From an uncultured Prevotellaceae bacterium (GTDB taxonomy: Bacteria > Bacteroidota > Bacteroidia > Bacteroidales > Bacteroidaceae): 36,274 nucleotides of DNA. The stretch's first letter is position 1. Every line of letters begins with the position of its first letter. The stretch spans positions 1 through 36,274 of the forward strand of contig CADAKX010000034.1 in NCBI GenBank assembly GCA_902788605.1, written 5' to 3'. Under the pieces are notes generated by a model that saw nothing but the letters and a program-made list of their open reading frames with translations, was not told the DNA's origin and ran no database searches. This document shows, in pieces, positions 15,802-24,682 of this stretch. The position numbers and the translations under genes were made by a program.

Positions 15802-16578
15802 ATGAAGAAAAGAATCGTCATCAAGATCGGTTCAAACGTTCTGACACGCAAAGACGGCAAACTTGACGTCACCCGCATGTCGGCTCTTGTAGACCAGGTT
15901 GCGTGGCTACGAAAGCAGGACATCGAGGTCATCCTCGTATCGTCGGGTGCTGTAGCTTGCGGACGCAGAGAACTGACCGTTGACCACTCGCTCGACTCTG
16001 TAGAGCAGCGCCAATTGTTCTCGGCTGTAGGACAGGTAAAACTCGTGGGACTCTACTACGACCTTTTCCGCGAATTTGGTATTCACGTGGGCCAGGTACT
16101 CACCATGAAGGAGAACTTTGAGCCAGGTGAGCAATACCGCAATCAGCAGGCTTGCATGAAGGTGATGTTGGAAAATGACGTCCTGCCTATCGTCAATGAG
16201 AACGACACCGTGAGCGTCACCGAGTTGATGTTTACTGATAATGATGAACTGAGTGGCCTTATCGCCCAAATGATGCAGGCCGACACACTTATCCTTTTAA
16301 GTAATATCGACGGCATCTATGATGGTCATCCTGACGACCCTGCCTCAAAGATTATCCCTCAGGTGGAACCGGGGCGAGACCTCTCGCAATACATCAAGGC
16401 CGAGAAGAGTGCCTTTGGCCGCGGAGGAATGCATTCTAAATACACCACAGCCTCAAAGGTGTCACAGGCTGGCATCCGCGTGATTATTGCCAACGGCGAA
16501 CGCGAGAATATTCTGGTGGACCTGATGGAACGCAGGGCTGCCACGCCGCACACAGAATTCCTTCCGACAGAACATTAA
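15802..16578 (+). CDS. proB: Glutamate 5-kinase, kinase domain only
   Basis: Phosphorylates glutamate in the first proline step. It starts MKKRIVIKIGSNVLTRKDGK, and the amino-acid-kinase motifs VSSGAVACGRREL, NENDTVSVTELMFTDNDELS (glutamate and Mg-ATP site) and RGGMHSKYTTA follow. At 258 residues it ends after the kinase domain and lacks the C-terminal PUA domain of the 367-residue E. coli enzyme. The frame is open 97 codons upstream, but the promoter core lies inside that stretch, so the ATG at 15802 is chosen. It is the first gene of the six-gene operon proB-proA-SpoIIE-argF'-terC-ltaE. Confidence 0.95.
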   Translation: MKKRIVIKIGSNVLTRKDGKLDVTRMSALVDQVAWLRKQDIEVILVSSGAVACGRRELTVDHSLDSVEQRQLFSAVGQVKLVGLYYDLFREFGIHVGQVLTMKENFEPGEQYRNQQACMKVMLENDVLPIVNENDTVSVTELMFTDNDELSGLIAQMMQADTLILLSNIDGIYDGHPDDPASKIIPQVEPGRDLSQYIKAEKSAFGRGGMHSKYTTASKVSQAGIRVIIANGERENILVDLMERRAATPHTEFLPTEH

Positions 16579-16590
16579 GACTGAAACAAC

Positions 16591-17772
16591 ATGAACGAAC
16601 TATTCGTAAAGACCAAACGGGCCAGCAAGAGTCTGGCACTGCTGAGCGACCAGCAACGCAACGAGATACTGCTGGCCGTGGCCGACGCCATTATCGACCA
16701 ACAGGAGCGTATCCTGAAAGCTAATGCTGAAGACTTGGCTAAGATGGACAAATCGAATCCGCTCTACGACCGTCTGCAACTGACGGAAAGCAGATTGGAA
16801 GGTATTGCCAGTGACATGCGCAATGTAGCCACACTGCCAACACCCCTAGGTCATATTACCAAACAGAAAACGTTGCCTAATGGTCTGCGCCTATGTCGTA
16901 TCTCTGTTCCATTCGGTGTGATTGGCATGATTTACGAGGCTCGACCTAACGTCACATTCGATGTCTTCTCGCTCTGCTTTAAGAGTGGTAATGCCTGCGT
17001 GTTAAAAGGCGGCAAGGATGCCGACTGTTCAAATCGCGCAGAAGTAGCTCTAATCCATGAGGTGCTGGAGAGGTTTGGCGTATCAAAGGATGTGGTGGCA
17101 TTGCTGCCCGCTACCCATGAGGCTACTGGCGAAATGCTGAATGCTGTGGGTTATATTGATTTGTGCATTCCCCGTGGAGGAAGAAAACTCATCGATTTCG
17201 TTCGCGACACAGCCCGTGTACCTGTCATCGAGACAGGAGCCGGTGTGGTACACACGTACTTCGACAAGGAGGGCGATCTGGAGATGGGAAAGGCCATCAT
17301 CAACAACGCCAAGACGCGTCGCGTCAGCGTTTGCAATGCGCTCGACACGCTGCTCGTCCACAAGGACCGTGAGGCCGACATTCCCCAACTGCTGGCCCCG
17401 ATGCAGGGAAAAGTTACGTTCTACTATAACGACGAAAGCCTGTACGACACGGAGTTCATGGACTACAAGATGAATGTAGTCATTGTATCGTCGCTCGACG
17501 AGGCATTGGCCCACATCGACCAGCACGGCAGCGGACACAGCGAGGCCATCATCACGCAGAACGAGCAGACAGCTCGCACGTTCCAAGCTCATGTTGACGC
17601 GGCTTGCGTCTATTGGAACGCGCCCACATCGTTTACAGATGGTGCACAGTTCGGACTGGGTGCCGAGATAGGAATCTCTACCCAAAAGCTGGGACCCCGT
17701 GGGCCAATGGCACTTGAGGAAATCACTACCTACAAGTGGATTATTGAGGGCGAAGGCCAGACTCGCCCATAG
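16591..17772 (+). CDS. proA: Glutamate-5-semialdehyde dehydrogenase (gamma-glutamyl phosphate reductase)
   Basis: Reduces glutamyl phosphate to the semialdehyde with NADPH in the second proline step. The 393-residue protein belongs to the ALDH fold. Catalytic Cys248 lies in [15 protein letters not shown], the upstream region carries [19 protein letters not shown], and near the end [20 protein letters not shown] is the family signature. It starts 12 bases after proB, so the pair is co-translated from one mRNA and likely forms a kinase-reductase complex that channels the labile phosphate. Confidence 0.97.
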   Translation: MNELFVKTKRASKSLALLSDQQRNEILLAVADAIIDQQERILKANAEDLAKMDKSNPLYDRLQLTESRLEGIASDMRNVATLPTPLGHITKQKTLPNGLRLCRISVPFGVIGMIYEARPNVTFDVFSLCFKSGNACVLKGGKDADCSNRAEVALIHEVLERFGVSKDVVALLPATHEATGEMLNAVGYIDLCIPRGGRKLIDFVRDTARVPVIETGAGVVHTYFDKEGDLEMGKAIINNAKTRRVSVCNALDTLLVHKDREADIPQLLAPMQGKVTFYYNDESLYDTEFMDYKMNVVIVSSLDEALAHIDQHGSGHSEAIITQNEQTARTFQAHVDAACVYWNAPTSFTDGAQFGLGAEIGISTQKLGPRGPMALEEITTYKWIIEGEGQTRP

Positions 17773-17783
17773 AACCATTTCTG

Positions 17784-19868
17784 ATGAAGTTCAAGCCTAT
17801 ACTAATCCTACTCTTCTTTTTCTGTATACCTATACAGATGTTAGCACAGGAGAATGTTGCAGCTGCCAACATCGGGCAGTTGCAGAAGGAGATGTATCGT
17901 CTTTACCCCACGCGTAACGTCGACGAGTTCATGGATGTTACCGAACGACTGAAAGAGGCCTCATTAAAGGTAGGCAACGAGGGACTATTCTATCGCGCAT
18001 GGGCAAATCAGGCCTCTTTCAACTTCTCAAAGATCGATCGTCAAAAGGGCATGGAAATAGCCAAGGCGATGAATGAGTATTCCAAGCAGCACGACAGCAA
18101 ACTCGGAATCTACTATTCATCCCTAACCAATGCCAACCAATCCAGCTCGCTCAGGATGGAAGAAGAAGCCCTGAAACTCTATCTGAATGCCATCCAGTAC
18201 AAGCAGAAGTATCTGCCCAACATCAATGCTGCGCCAGCCTATATTGGAGCGGCTAAAGTTTACTATAACAGAAGAAACAAAGAAAAAGTTCTTGAGATGA
18301 CCGACAAGGCTCTGGCTGAGCCTAACCTCATAGGTTCTAACATCGTGGATGCCTGGAGTTACCGATGCATAGCCTCCATGATACCTGAAGGAATGGATCA
18401 TAAGGAAGAATTGAACAGGAATTACGAGGAATGGAAAAAGACAAAGGAGAAATACAAATACAATTCAGCATTCAGCAGTCTCATTGAGGTGTACCATGCC
18501 CAAGTGAATAATGACTACGACAAGATGTTGGAGTTAGCAAAGGATATCAAGTCGCCACAGGAAAGATACAAAATGATGTCGCACGCCTACGAATATCTGG
18601 GAAAAACGAAAGAAGCCTTGGATTACTTCAGGGAATACAAGCGAGTCAGCGATTCACTCAACTCTGCAGAGATACGCAGACAGATATCGGAACACTCACT
18701 TCAGCTCGATGTCATCCGTGTCGAGAACCAGGCAAAAGAGTTACTGCTGCACAACCAATCGCTGAAACTGGCTCATGCCCAAGACGAACTTGAGCAGCGC
18801 CGACTGGAGGAAGAGGCACTCAACCTTACACTGAAGAACCGCGACATAGAACTGACTAACGCCTCCATTAAACTGAAGAATGACAGTTTGGACCGACATG
18901 CACAACAGCTAAAGTTAAGCGAGTACAAGTCAAAACTTGAATTGGAACAGAATAAGGAGAAGATTGAGCGTATCACCCTTTGGACAGCCATCGGTGTAGG
19001 ACTGCTTATCATTACCTTCCTCTGCCTCTATCTCTATCGTCGCAGCCGTCACATGAAGGCGCTGACTACAGCCTACGACAAACTGGAAACAGCCTACGAA
19101 CAGCTTGAACAAACCACCGCTGCCAAGGAGCGCATTGAGAGTGAATTACGTATTGCCCGCGAAATTCAGATGTCGATGGTACCACACGAATTCCCTGAGC
19201 GTCCCGACCTGGATATCTACGCCTCGATGATCCCGGCCAAGGAGGTAGGTGGCGATCTCTACGATTATCTGCTTGAAGACGACATCTTATACTTCTGTCT
19301 GGGTGATGTGTCTGGCAAAGGAGTTCCTGCCTCACTCTTTATGGCTCAGACCATCCGCCTGTTCCGTGCCTTGGCCAAACAGCACCAGATGCCAGCTTAC
19401 ATAGCCACACGCTTAAACGAGGAACTGACAGAGAAAAACGACAACGGCATGTTTGTCACCATGTTCATTGGTCAACTGAATCTCATCACAGGACTATTCC
19501 ATTTCTGCAATGCAGGTCACAATCCCCCTGTAATCGGAGGCGATAAGCAACATGGTTCGTTCCTTGAGATGGAACCCAATGCACCTATAGGTCTATGGCC
19601 CGAACTCGAATATATCGGCGAGGAAATAGAATCCATTAAAGGACGTCCTCTCTTCATTTATTCCGACGGACTGAATGAGGCAGAAAACATGAAGCAAGAG
19701 CAGTTTGGCGATGACCACATGCTCGATATACTACGACAAACAAAATTCAAAGATGCCCGTCATGTAGTAGAGCTTATGGAAACAGAAGTGAAGCATCATC
19801 GTGATGGTGCAGAACCGAATGACGATATGACCATTATGTGCATCAAAGCATTGAACAATGAAAAATAA
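17784..19868 (+). CDS. Membrane TPR-SpoIIE phosphatase (first paralogue)
   Basis: A 694-residue signal-transduction protein. It has a signal peptide at residues 1-22 (MKFKPILILLFFFCIPIQML), a TPR-like helical sensor in the periplasm (about 25-300), and a long charged coiled coil (about 305-395). One membrane span at about 397-417 (LWTAIGVGLLIITFLCLYLY) leads to a cytoplasmic PPM/SpoIIE phosphatase. The metal-binding Asp residues are present: Asp491 in GGDLYDY, Asp508 in GDVSGKG, Asp628 in YSDGLNEAEN and Asp680 in NDDMTIM. The linker AKERIESELRIAREIQ is typical of SpoIIE-type enzymes. It starts 11 bases after proA, so it is in the proBA operon for no obvious metabolic reason. The phosphoprotein target is unknown. 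A second, similar gene lies at 29568-31415. Confidence 0.9.
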   Translation: MKFKPILILLFFFCIPIQMLAQENVAAANIGQLQKEMYRLYPTRNVDEFMDVTERLKEASLKVGNEGLFYRAWANQASFNFSKIDRQKGMEIAKAMNEYSKQHDSKLGIYYSSLTNANQSSSLRMEEEALKLYLNAIQYKQKYLPNINAAPAYIGAAKVYYNRRNKEKVLEMTDKALAEPNLIGSNIVDAWSYRCIASMIPEGMDHKEELNRNYEEWKKTKEKYKYNSAFSSLIEVYHAQVNNDYDKMLELAKDIKSPQERYKMMSHAYEYLGKTKEALDYFREYKRVSDSLNSAEIRRQISEHSLQLDVIRVENQAKELLLHNQSLKLAHAQDELEQRRLEEEALNLTLKNRDIELTNASIKLKNDSLDRHAQQLKLSEYKSKLELEQNKEKIERITLWTAIGVGLLIITFLCLYLYRRSRHMKALTTAYDKLETAYEQLEQTTAAKERIESELRIAREIQMSMVPHEFPERPDLDIYASMIPAKEVGGDLYDYLLEDDILYFCLGDVSGKGVPASLFMAQTIRLFRALAKQHQMPAYIATRLNEELTEKNDNGMFVTMFIGQLNLITGLFHFCNAGHNPPVIGGDKQHGSFLEMEPNAPIGLWPELEYIGEEIESIKGRPLFIYSDGLNEAENMKQEQFGDDHMLDILRQTKFKDARHVVELMETEVKHHRDGAEPNDDMTIMCIKALNNEK

Positions 19869-19891
19869 AATCGTAATTAAAAATTAAGAAT

Positions 19892-20857
19892 ATGAAGAGT
19901 TTTATTAATGTTGAAGACCTCGGCCCGTTAGATAAGGCGATGGCCGAAGCATTCGAGATCAAGAACGACCGTTATAAGTATCAGCATCTGGGCAAGAACA
20001 AGACCTTGATGATGATCTTCTTTAATAATAGTCTGCGCACCCGTCTGTCAACCCAGAAGGCTGCCATGAACCTGGGTATGAACGTCATCGTGCTCGATGT
20101 CAATGCCGGAGCCTGGAAACTGGAGACAGAACGTGGTGTCATCATGGATGGCGACAAGAGCGAGCACCTGCTGGAGGCTATCCCTGTGATGGGCTGCTAT
20201 TGTGACCTCATCGGTGTCCGTTCGTTTGCGGGACTCACGGATCGTGAATACGACTATGCCGAAACTGTGCTTCATCAGTTCATTAAATACAGCGGAAAGC
20301 CCGTCTTCGCCATGGAGACTGCTACCGTACATCCCCTGCAGGCTTTTGCAGACCTGATTACCATTGAGGAGCACAAAACGGTGAAGAAGCCAAAGGTGGT
20401 TCTGACATGGGCACCTCACTGCCGTGCTCTGCCACAGGCTGTACCCAACAGTTTCGCGGAATGGATGAATGCAGCAGACAATATCGATCTTGTCATCACT
20501 CATCCAAAGGGCTATGAGCTCGACCCGAAGTTTGTGGGTAATGCCCGCGTGGAGTATGATCAGAAGAAAGCCTTCGAGGGTGCCGACTTTATCTACGCCA
20601 AGAACTGGAGTAATCCTGGTGTGACCAACCTCGCCGACTATGGAAAGATTACTTGCGAAGATCGCTCATGGACGGTTGATACCGAACACATGTCGTGGAC
20701 AAACAATGGCAAGTTCATGCATTGTCTGCCCGTACGTCGCAACCTCATCGTGACCGATGATGTAATTGAGAGTCCCAATTCACTGGTGATACCCGAAGCC
20801 GCCAACCGCGAGATTTCGTGCTCGGTAGTTCTTAAACGAATGTTAGAAACCCTGTAA
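19892..20857 (+). CDS. argF': N-acylornithine carbamoyltransferase ArgF' (probably N-succinylornithine)
   Basis: Transfers carbamoyl from carbamoyl phosphate to N-acylornithine. The 321 residues match, from memory, the Bacteroides fragilis enzyme solved as SOTCase almost throughout. Shared points include the carbamoyl-phosphate loop FFNNSLRTRLSTQ in place of STRTR, GAWKLETERGVIMDGDK, WAPHCRALPQAVPNSFAEWM and FMHCLPVRRNLIVTDDV. The specificity position is residue 90: Pro in the B. fragilis enzyme, Glu in acetyl-specific Xanthomonas AOTCase, and Ser here. Published substitutions of that Glu by Ser, Pro, Ala or Val turned AOTCase into a succinyl enzyme, so this one should prefer N-succinylornithine. 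It is fourth in the proB operon and three bases before terC. Confidence 0.95.
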   Translation: MKSFINVEDLGPLDKAMAEAFEIKNDRYKYQHLGKNKTLMMIFFNNSLRTRLSTQKAAMNLGMNVIVLDVNAGAWKLETERGVIMDGDKSEHLLEAIPVMGCYCDLIGVRSFAGLTDREYDYAETVLHQFIKYSGKPVFAMETATVHPLQAFADLITIEEHKTVKKPKVVLTWAPHCRALPQAVPNSFAEWMNAADNIDLVITHPKGYELDPKFVGNARVEYDQKKAFEGADFIYAKNWSNPGVTNLADYGKITCEDRSWTVDTEHMSWTNNGKFMHCLPVRRNLIVTDDVIESPNSLVIPEAANREISCSVVLKRMLETL

Positions 20858-20860
20858 GAT

Positions 20861-21853
20861 ATGGATATACTCCCCTTTTGGGCGTGGCTGCTTTTCTACG
20901 TCCTAGTATTTATCATGCTGATTGCCGACTTGAAGATGTTCGGCAAGAAAGGTGAGCATGAGGTAAGCATCAAGGAAGCCCTTAAGATGACGGGCATTTG
21001 GATTGGTGTGTCACTGGTATTCTGCGCTGGCATCTATTTCCTCTACCCTGTGGAGTCCCATGAGAAAGCGATGGAGTTTCTTGCAGGCTATCTCATTGAA
21101 AAATCACTGTCGATGGACAACCTCTTCGTATTCCTTATGCTCTTCTCATTCTTCGGCGTAGACCGCAAATACCAGCATGAGGTCTTGTTCTGGGGAATCT
21201 TCGGTGCCTTGGTACTGCGCAGCATCTTTATATTTGCAGGTGCAGCAATGGTCGAACAGTTCGAGTGGGTGCTAGGTCTCTTTGGTCTGTTTCTGCTCTA
21301 TACAGGCAGCAAGATGTTCAGCCATAGCGAAGAAGCAGAGAGTGATCCTTCGCAGAACATCATCGTACGCCTGTTTAAGAAGTTCTTCCCCGTCACCGAC
21401 CAGATGCATGGCGAGAAGTTCTTTATCAAAGAAGGCACCAAACGTTTAGCTACGCCACTGTTCATCACGCTACTGGTTATCGAGACCACCGACGTGGCCT
21501 TTGCCGTTGACTCCATTCCAGCAGTCTTCTCTGTGAGTCGTGATCCATTCATCGTACTCACCTCGAATATTTTTGCAATCTTAGGCCTCCGTGCACTCTA
21601 TTTCGCACTGGCCGCCGTAGCCAAGTATTTCACATATCTAAAGTATGGCTTGGGGGTTATTCTCATTTTTGTAGGCATCAAGATGCTATTGGCTATGAAC
21701 GAGTATATCAATGCCGGAGCTGCATGGCTGGGCTACGACCTCCACATGCCCCATATTGAAATTCCTACAGTGTGGTCGTTAGTATTCATCTTCGGAACCT
21801 TGATTCTTTCTATGGGACTGTCTTACGCGATATCCAAACCCAACAAGAACTAA
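20861..21853 (+). CDS. TerC/Alx-family membrane protein (probable Mn2+ exporter)
   Basis: A 330-residue integral membrane protein with about nine hydrophobic spans, starting MDILPFWAWLLFYVLVFIML. The TerC signatures are present: acidic residues within membrane segments, EKSLSMDNLFVFLMLF near residue 85 and ETTDVAFAVDSIPAVF near 210. Relatives (Alx, MeeF and others) export manganese or load secreted metalloenzymes; the tellurium link is historical. It starts three bases after argF', so the genes share a transcript, but no arginine-related role is apparent. Family assignment is firm; the substrate is inferred. Confidence 0.92.
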   Translation: MDILPFWAWLLFYVLVFIMLIADLKMFGKKGEHEVSIKEALKMTGIWIGVSLVFCAGIYFLYPVESHEKAMEFLAGYLIEKSLSMDNLFVFLMLFSFFGVDRKYQHEVLFWGIFGALVLRSIFIFAGAAMVEQFEWVLGLFGLFLLYTGSKMFSHSEEAESDPSQNIIVRLFKKFFPVTDQMHGEKFFIKEGTKRLATPLFITLLVIETTDVAFAVDSIPAVFSVSRDPFIVLTSNIFAILGLRALYFALAAVAKYFTYLKYGLGVILIFVGIKMLLAMNEYINAGAAWLGYDLHMPHIEIPTVWSLVFIFGTLILSMGLSYAISKPNKN

Positions 21854-21860
21854 ATACACT

Positions 21861-22886
21861 ATGATTTCATTTGAATGTGACTATGACAACGGCGCCCATC
21901 CTTTGGTGATTGACGCCTTGGTAAAACACAACGACGCAAAGCCAACACCCTATGGTTTCGACGAGTTCTCTGAGCGTGCCAAACGACGTATCCGTCAGGC
22001 TTGCGGACTACCCGATGCTCAGATATTTTTCCTAACCGGTGGTACACAGACCAACGCCACAACAATTGACTCCATGCTCTACCAGTATGAGGGCGTCATC
22101 TGCGTAGGCACTGGTCATATCAACGTACATGAGGCTGGTGCTGTGGAGTTTACTGAGCACAAGATTATCACCTTGCCGGATAACCAAGGTAAGATGGAAG
22201 CCCGCGTGCTAAAAAAGTATCTTGACGACTTTATGGCTGATGGCAACAGGAACCATGCCGTTCACCCTGGATTAGTCTATATCACCTTTCCAACAGAGTT
22301 GGGTACGCTTTATTCTGCTCGTGAGCTGGATGACATCTATCAGGTTTGCCGCAACTTCGATATACCTCTTTATATAGATGGTGCTCGCCTTGGTTACGGA
22401 CTGATGGCAGAGGGATGCGATATTACCCTGCCCTACCTAGCTCGCCATTGCGATGTGTTTTACATCGGTGGAACGAAAATAGGCGCACTTTGTGGAGAAG
22501 CAGTTGTTTTCACACATGGCAATGCCCACAAGCATTTCTTCTCTATACAGAAGCAGCACGGCGCCGTGATTGCTAAAGGAGCTCTGATTGGACTACAGTT
22601 CGAGGCGTTGTTTACAGATGACCTCTACTTTAAGTTGGCCCGTCACGCTATCGAAAAAGCCATGCAGATGAAACAACTGTTCCAAGAGCACGGCTACTCC
22701 TTCTTTATTGACTCGCCCACCAACCAGCAGTTTGTCATCATTCCAAATGCCGAGGTGCAGCGATTAGAGAAACACATGCAGTTCACTCATTGGGGGCCTT
22801 ACGACGACAGACACATGATTTGCCGCTTCGTCACCAGTTGGGCCACCACAGACGAAGAGTTACAAATATTAAAGGATTGTCTGTGA
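21861..22886 (+). CDS. ltaE: Threonine aldolase, PLP-dependent
   Basis: Cleaves threonine or allo-threonine to glycine and acetaldehyde. The 341-residue protein is a fold-type I PLP enzyme: GGTQTNATTI (cofactor phosphate region) near residue 60, IDGARLGYGL with Asp173, and Schiff-base Lys206 in YIGGTKIGALCGEA. The start MISFECDYDNGAHPLVIDAL is typical for the family. It is last in the proB operon, seven bases after terC. The stop codon lies inside the stem of the operon terminator, so the C-terminus KDCL is dictated by the hairpin. Confidence 0.92.
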   Translation: MISFECDYDNGAHPLVIDALVKHNDAKPTPYGFDEFSERAKRRIRQACGLPDAQIFFLTGGTQTNATTIDSMLYQYEGVICVGTGHINVHEAGAVEFTEHKIITLPDNQGKMEARVLKKYLDDFMADGNRNHAVHPGLVYITFPTELGTLYSARELDDIYQVCRNFDIPLYIDGARLGYGLMAEGCDITLPYLARHCDVFYIGGTKIGALCGEAVVFTHGNAHKHFFSIQKQHGAVIAKGALIGLQFEALFTDDLYFKLARHAIEKAMQMKQLFQEHGYSFFIDSPTNQQFVIIPNAEVQRLEKHMQFTHWGPYDDRHMICRFVTSWATTDEELQILKDCL

Positions 22887-22902
22887 CTACAGACAATCCT
22901 TT
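22871..22902. terminator. Bidirectional terminator embedded in two convergent coding ends
   Basis: A perfect 14-bp stem, AAAGGATTGTCTGT (22871-22884) and ACAGACAATCCTTT (22889-22902), with a 4-base loop GACT. It is followed by TATTATTTT on the plus side and preceded by AATATTTGTA for the minus side. The two stops are adjacent (ltaE TGA ends at 22886; the minus-strand TAG ends at 22887), so the stem is coding sequence of both genes. Confidence 0.88.
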
Positions 22903-23528
22903 ATTATTTTCTTTCCTTCATAAGTATTGACGTTAAGCCAAACGGAATCAGCCTTAATGCCCTGTATCGGAATGCTCAGATAGACACGCTGAGAGTAGTA
23001 TTCTGGCACTCCTCCTTGATCGTGATAGAACGTCAACCTCAGGGTACGTGTGCCATCTATATTTGTTATAAGCGTGTCACGACGGCAACCCAAGACCTGC
23101 TTCAGACTATCAACATCCGGCTTGCCCGTCATCACATAGAATCCCATATTCAGATACTTCTTCGACTTGCCTATCCACATGCTTTCCATACGCACGGGAT
23201 CGGTTTTCATGTGCAGAATGAGCTTCGGAGTGACCACGGGCACACGTCCCAAGGATAATGGTTCAGCCTTTCCATCCACCATTTTATAATAGAAAGACAC
23301 ACGATAAGTGGTATCTGCCTTCGTTATAAAACTGGCTGCAGCAGACCTGTTGAGCACCAGATGCTCACCCTCGTCAGTATCAACATAATCCACACGTTTG
23401 TCGCTGTTGACATGAGCATCTGCCAATTGTGCCATCATCTGCGAATAAGCGCCCTCACCCTTCTCATAAGAATCCTGAGTACAGGCAGTGGCTACGATAA
23501 CAACCAATAGACAGAGTACATTTCTCAT
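22887..23528 (-). CDS. Putative lipoprotein, possibly NigD-like
   Basis: A 213-residue protein starting MRNVLCLLVVIVATACTQDS. A hydrophobic signal with lipobox VATAC gives a lipidated Cys16, so it is probably an envelope lipoprotein. The mature part is rich in beta-strand patterns (RVSFYYKMVDGK, LRLTFYHDQGGVPEYYSQRV), which resemble NigD-like lipoproteins of Bacteroidetes, but I cannot confirm the family. It is the last gene of the PASTA-rluD-ddl-acyltransferase unit and overlaps the acyltransferase gene by four bases. It ends KDCL, as ltaE does, because of the shared terminator. Confidence 0.75.
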   Translation of the reverse strand: MRNVLCLLVVIVATACTQDSYEKGEGAYSQMMAQLADAHVNSDKRVDYVDTDEGEHLVLNRSAAASFITKADTTYRVSFYYKMVDGKAEPLSLGRVPVVTPKLILHMKTDPVRMESMWIGKSKKYLNMGFYVMTGKPDVDSLKQVLGCRRDTLITNIDGTRTLRLTFYHDQGGVPEYYSQRVYLSIPIQGIKADSVWLNVNTYEGKKIIKDCL

Positions 23529-24676
23529 AGGGCAGCAAGCTGATTCTTGACAGGATTAGCATACATCTCCAACATCTTCTGACGCAGGAATGGCTCATCC
23601 TTATCGGCAATACGAATCTTTTCCAATTGTCCCGCCAAATAAGTCTCGAAGCGCTGATGGTCAGCCTCGTTATAATGAGAAGCTTGACTACGAGAGCCAT
23701 TCAATTCATCATAAGCAATATAATTGCAAGGATAGAGCGTATAGCCACGATGTATCTCACGATCCATACGGTGGGCTAATTCAGAGAAGAACTCATTCTT
23801 GGGCATGTCGGCAATCTCATCAAGCCATGTATTAACAGGCGTTCCGCAATGATAAGTCACGCGTCCCTTATACCCCAGAATACCTGTTTTCATATTGTCG
23901 AGGTCATCCTGCTTGCTCTTCTTGAAGCCAGGATTATCGCGTTTCATCTGAAACTCCTGCGCCTTCAAGTAGTCACACGGATCGAACTCATAGCTAATGG
24001 TCAGCGGTACGATGTTCAGTTCCTTCAGATTGCCCCCCATCGCCATCATCTTCAGCACCGACTCCTGAGTACGGTCGTCAGAGTCCTTCGCGCGTCCTTC
24101 TCGCTGGGCAATCCAGATATTCTCCTTTTTCTTGGTAACCGCAAAATGGATATACTGACTCATCAACTGACTTGATGCAAACATCTCCTTGGGTGTCAGA
24201 CCACGACGCACCGTAAAGGCCTTGTTCATACGTACCATTCGCTTAATCCAAGGATAAATAAGCAGATTATCACCTATGCCAATCTCAACAGTCGTAGGAT
24301 AGCCAGCCTCTATGAGTTTCAGGTCGAGAAAGGCCGAGTCGAGCACAATGTCACGATGATTTGATACAAACGTATAGCGCGGCGTCTGCTTATCAGCCAG
24401 CAATTGGTCGTGATGGAACACACAACCATCTGTATACTTACGAATGATATATCTAACCACAGGCTTCATAAAACGCATCTGGAAATCCAGAGGCGACTTC
24501 ACGCCCATGAAGGCAAGACGCAGTAGGCCATTACGAATGAACTTGGGCAGCCAAGGGGCAAATCCCTTCATAATGAGATTAAACTGACGATCACTCAGCA
24601 GTTCCTCAAAGGCCTGCTTCATCTCTTCCGGCTCATAGGGTCGGATGGCGTCAAACTGCTCTAAACCCTCTATCAT
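23525..24676 (-). CDS. Glycerolipid acyltransferase (PlsB/PlsC superfamily)
   Basis: A 383-residue acyltransferase. The catalytic box is SNHRDIVLD, with His107 and Asp113. That is HX5D, where PlsC and PlsB have HX4D; Asp109 in NHRD is the other candidate. The second box, REGRAKDSDD (EGxR-like), and the third, VPLTISYE, are in the right order. It has no obvious transmembrane segment, and an N-terminal helical region of about 100 residues precedes the box. It probably adds an acyl chain to a glycerol phosphate or related lipid precursor. It lies six bases after ddl and overlaps the lipoprotein gene by four bases, so it belongs to a cell-envelope operon. Confidence 0.85.
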   Translation of the reverse strand: MIEGLEQFDAIRPYEPEEMKQAFEELLSDRQFNLIMKGFAPWLPKFIRNGLLRLAFMGVKSPLDFQMRFMKPVVRYIIRKYTDGCVFHHDQLLADKQTPRYTFVSNHRDIVLDSAFLDLKLIEAGYPTTVEIGIGDNLLIYPWIKRMVRMNKAFTVRRGLTPKEMFASSQLMSQYIHFAVTKKKENIWIAQREGRAKDSDDRTQESVLKMMAMGGNLKELNIVPLTISYEFDPCDYLKAQEFQMKRDNPGFKKSKQDDLDNMKTGILGYKGRVTYHCGTPVNTWLDEIADMPKNEFFSELAHRMDREIHRGYTLYPCNYIAYDELNGSRSQASHYNEADHQRFETYLAGQLEKIRIADKDEPFLRQKMLEMYANPVKNQLAAL

Positions 24677-24682
24677 AAGCTA

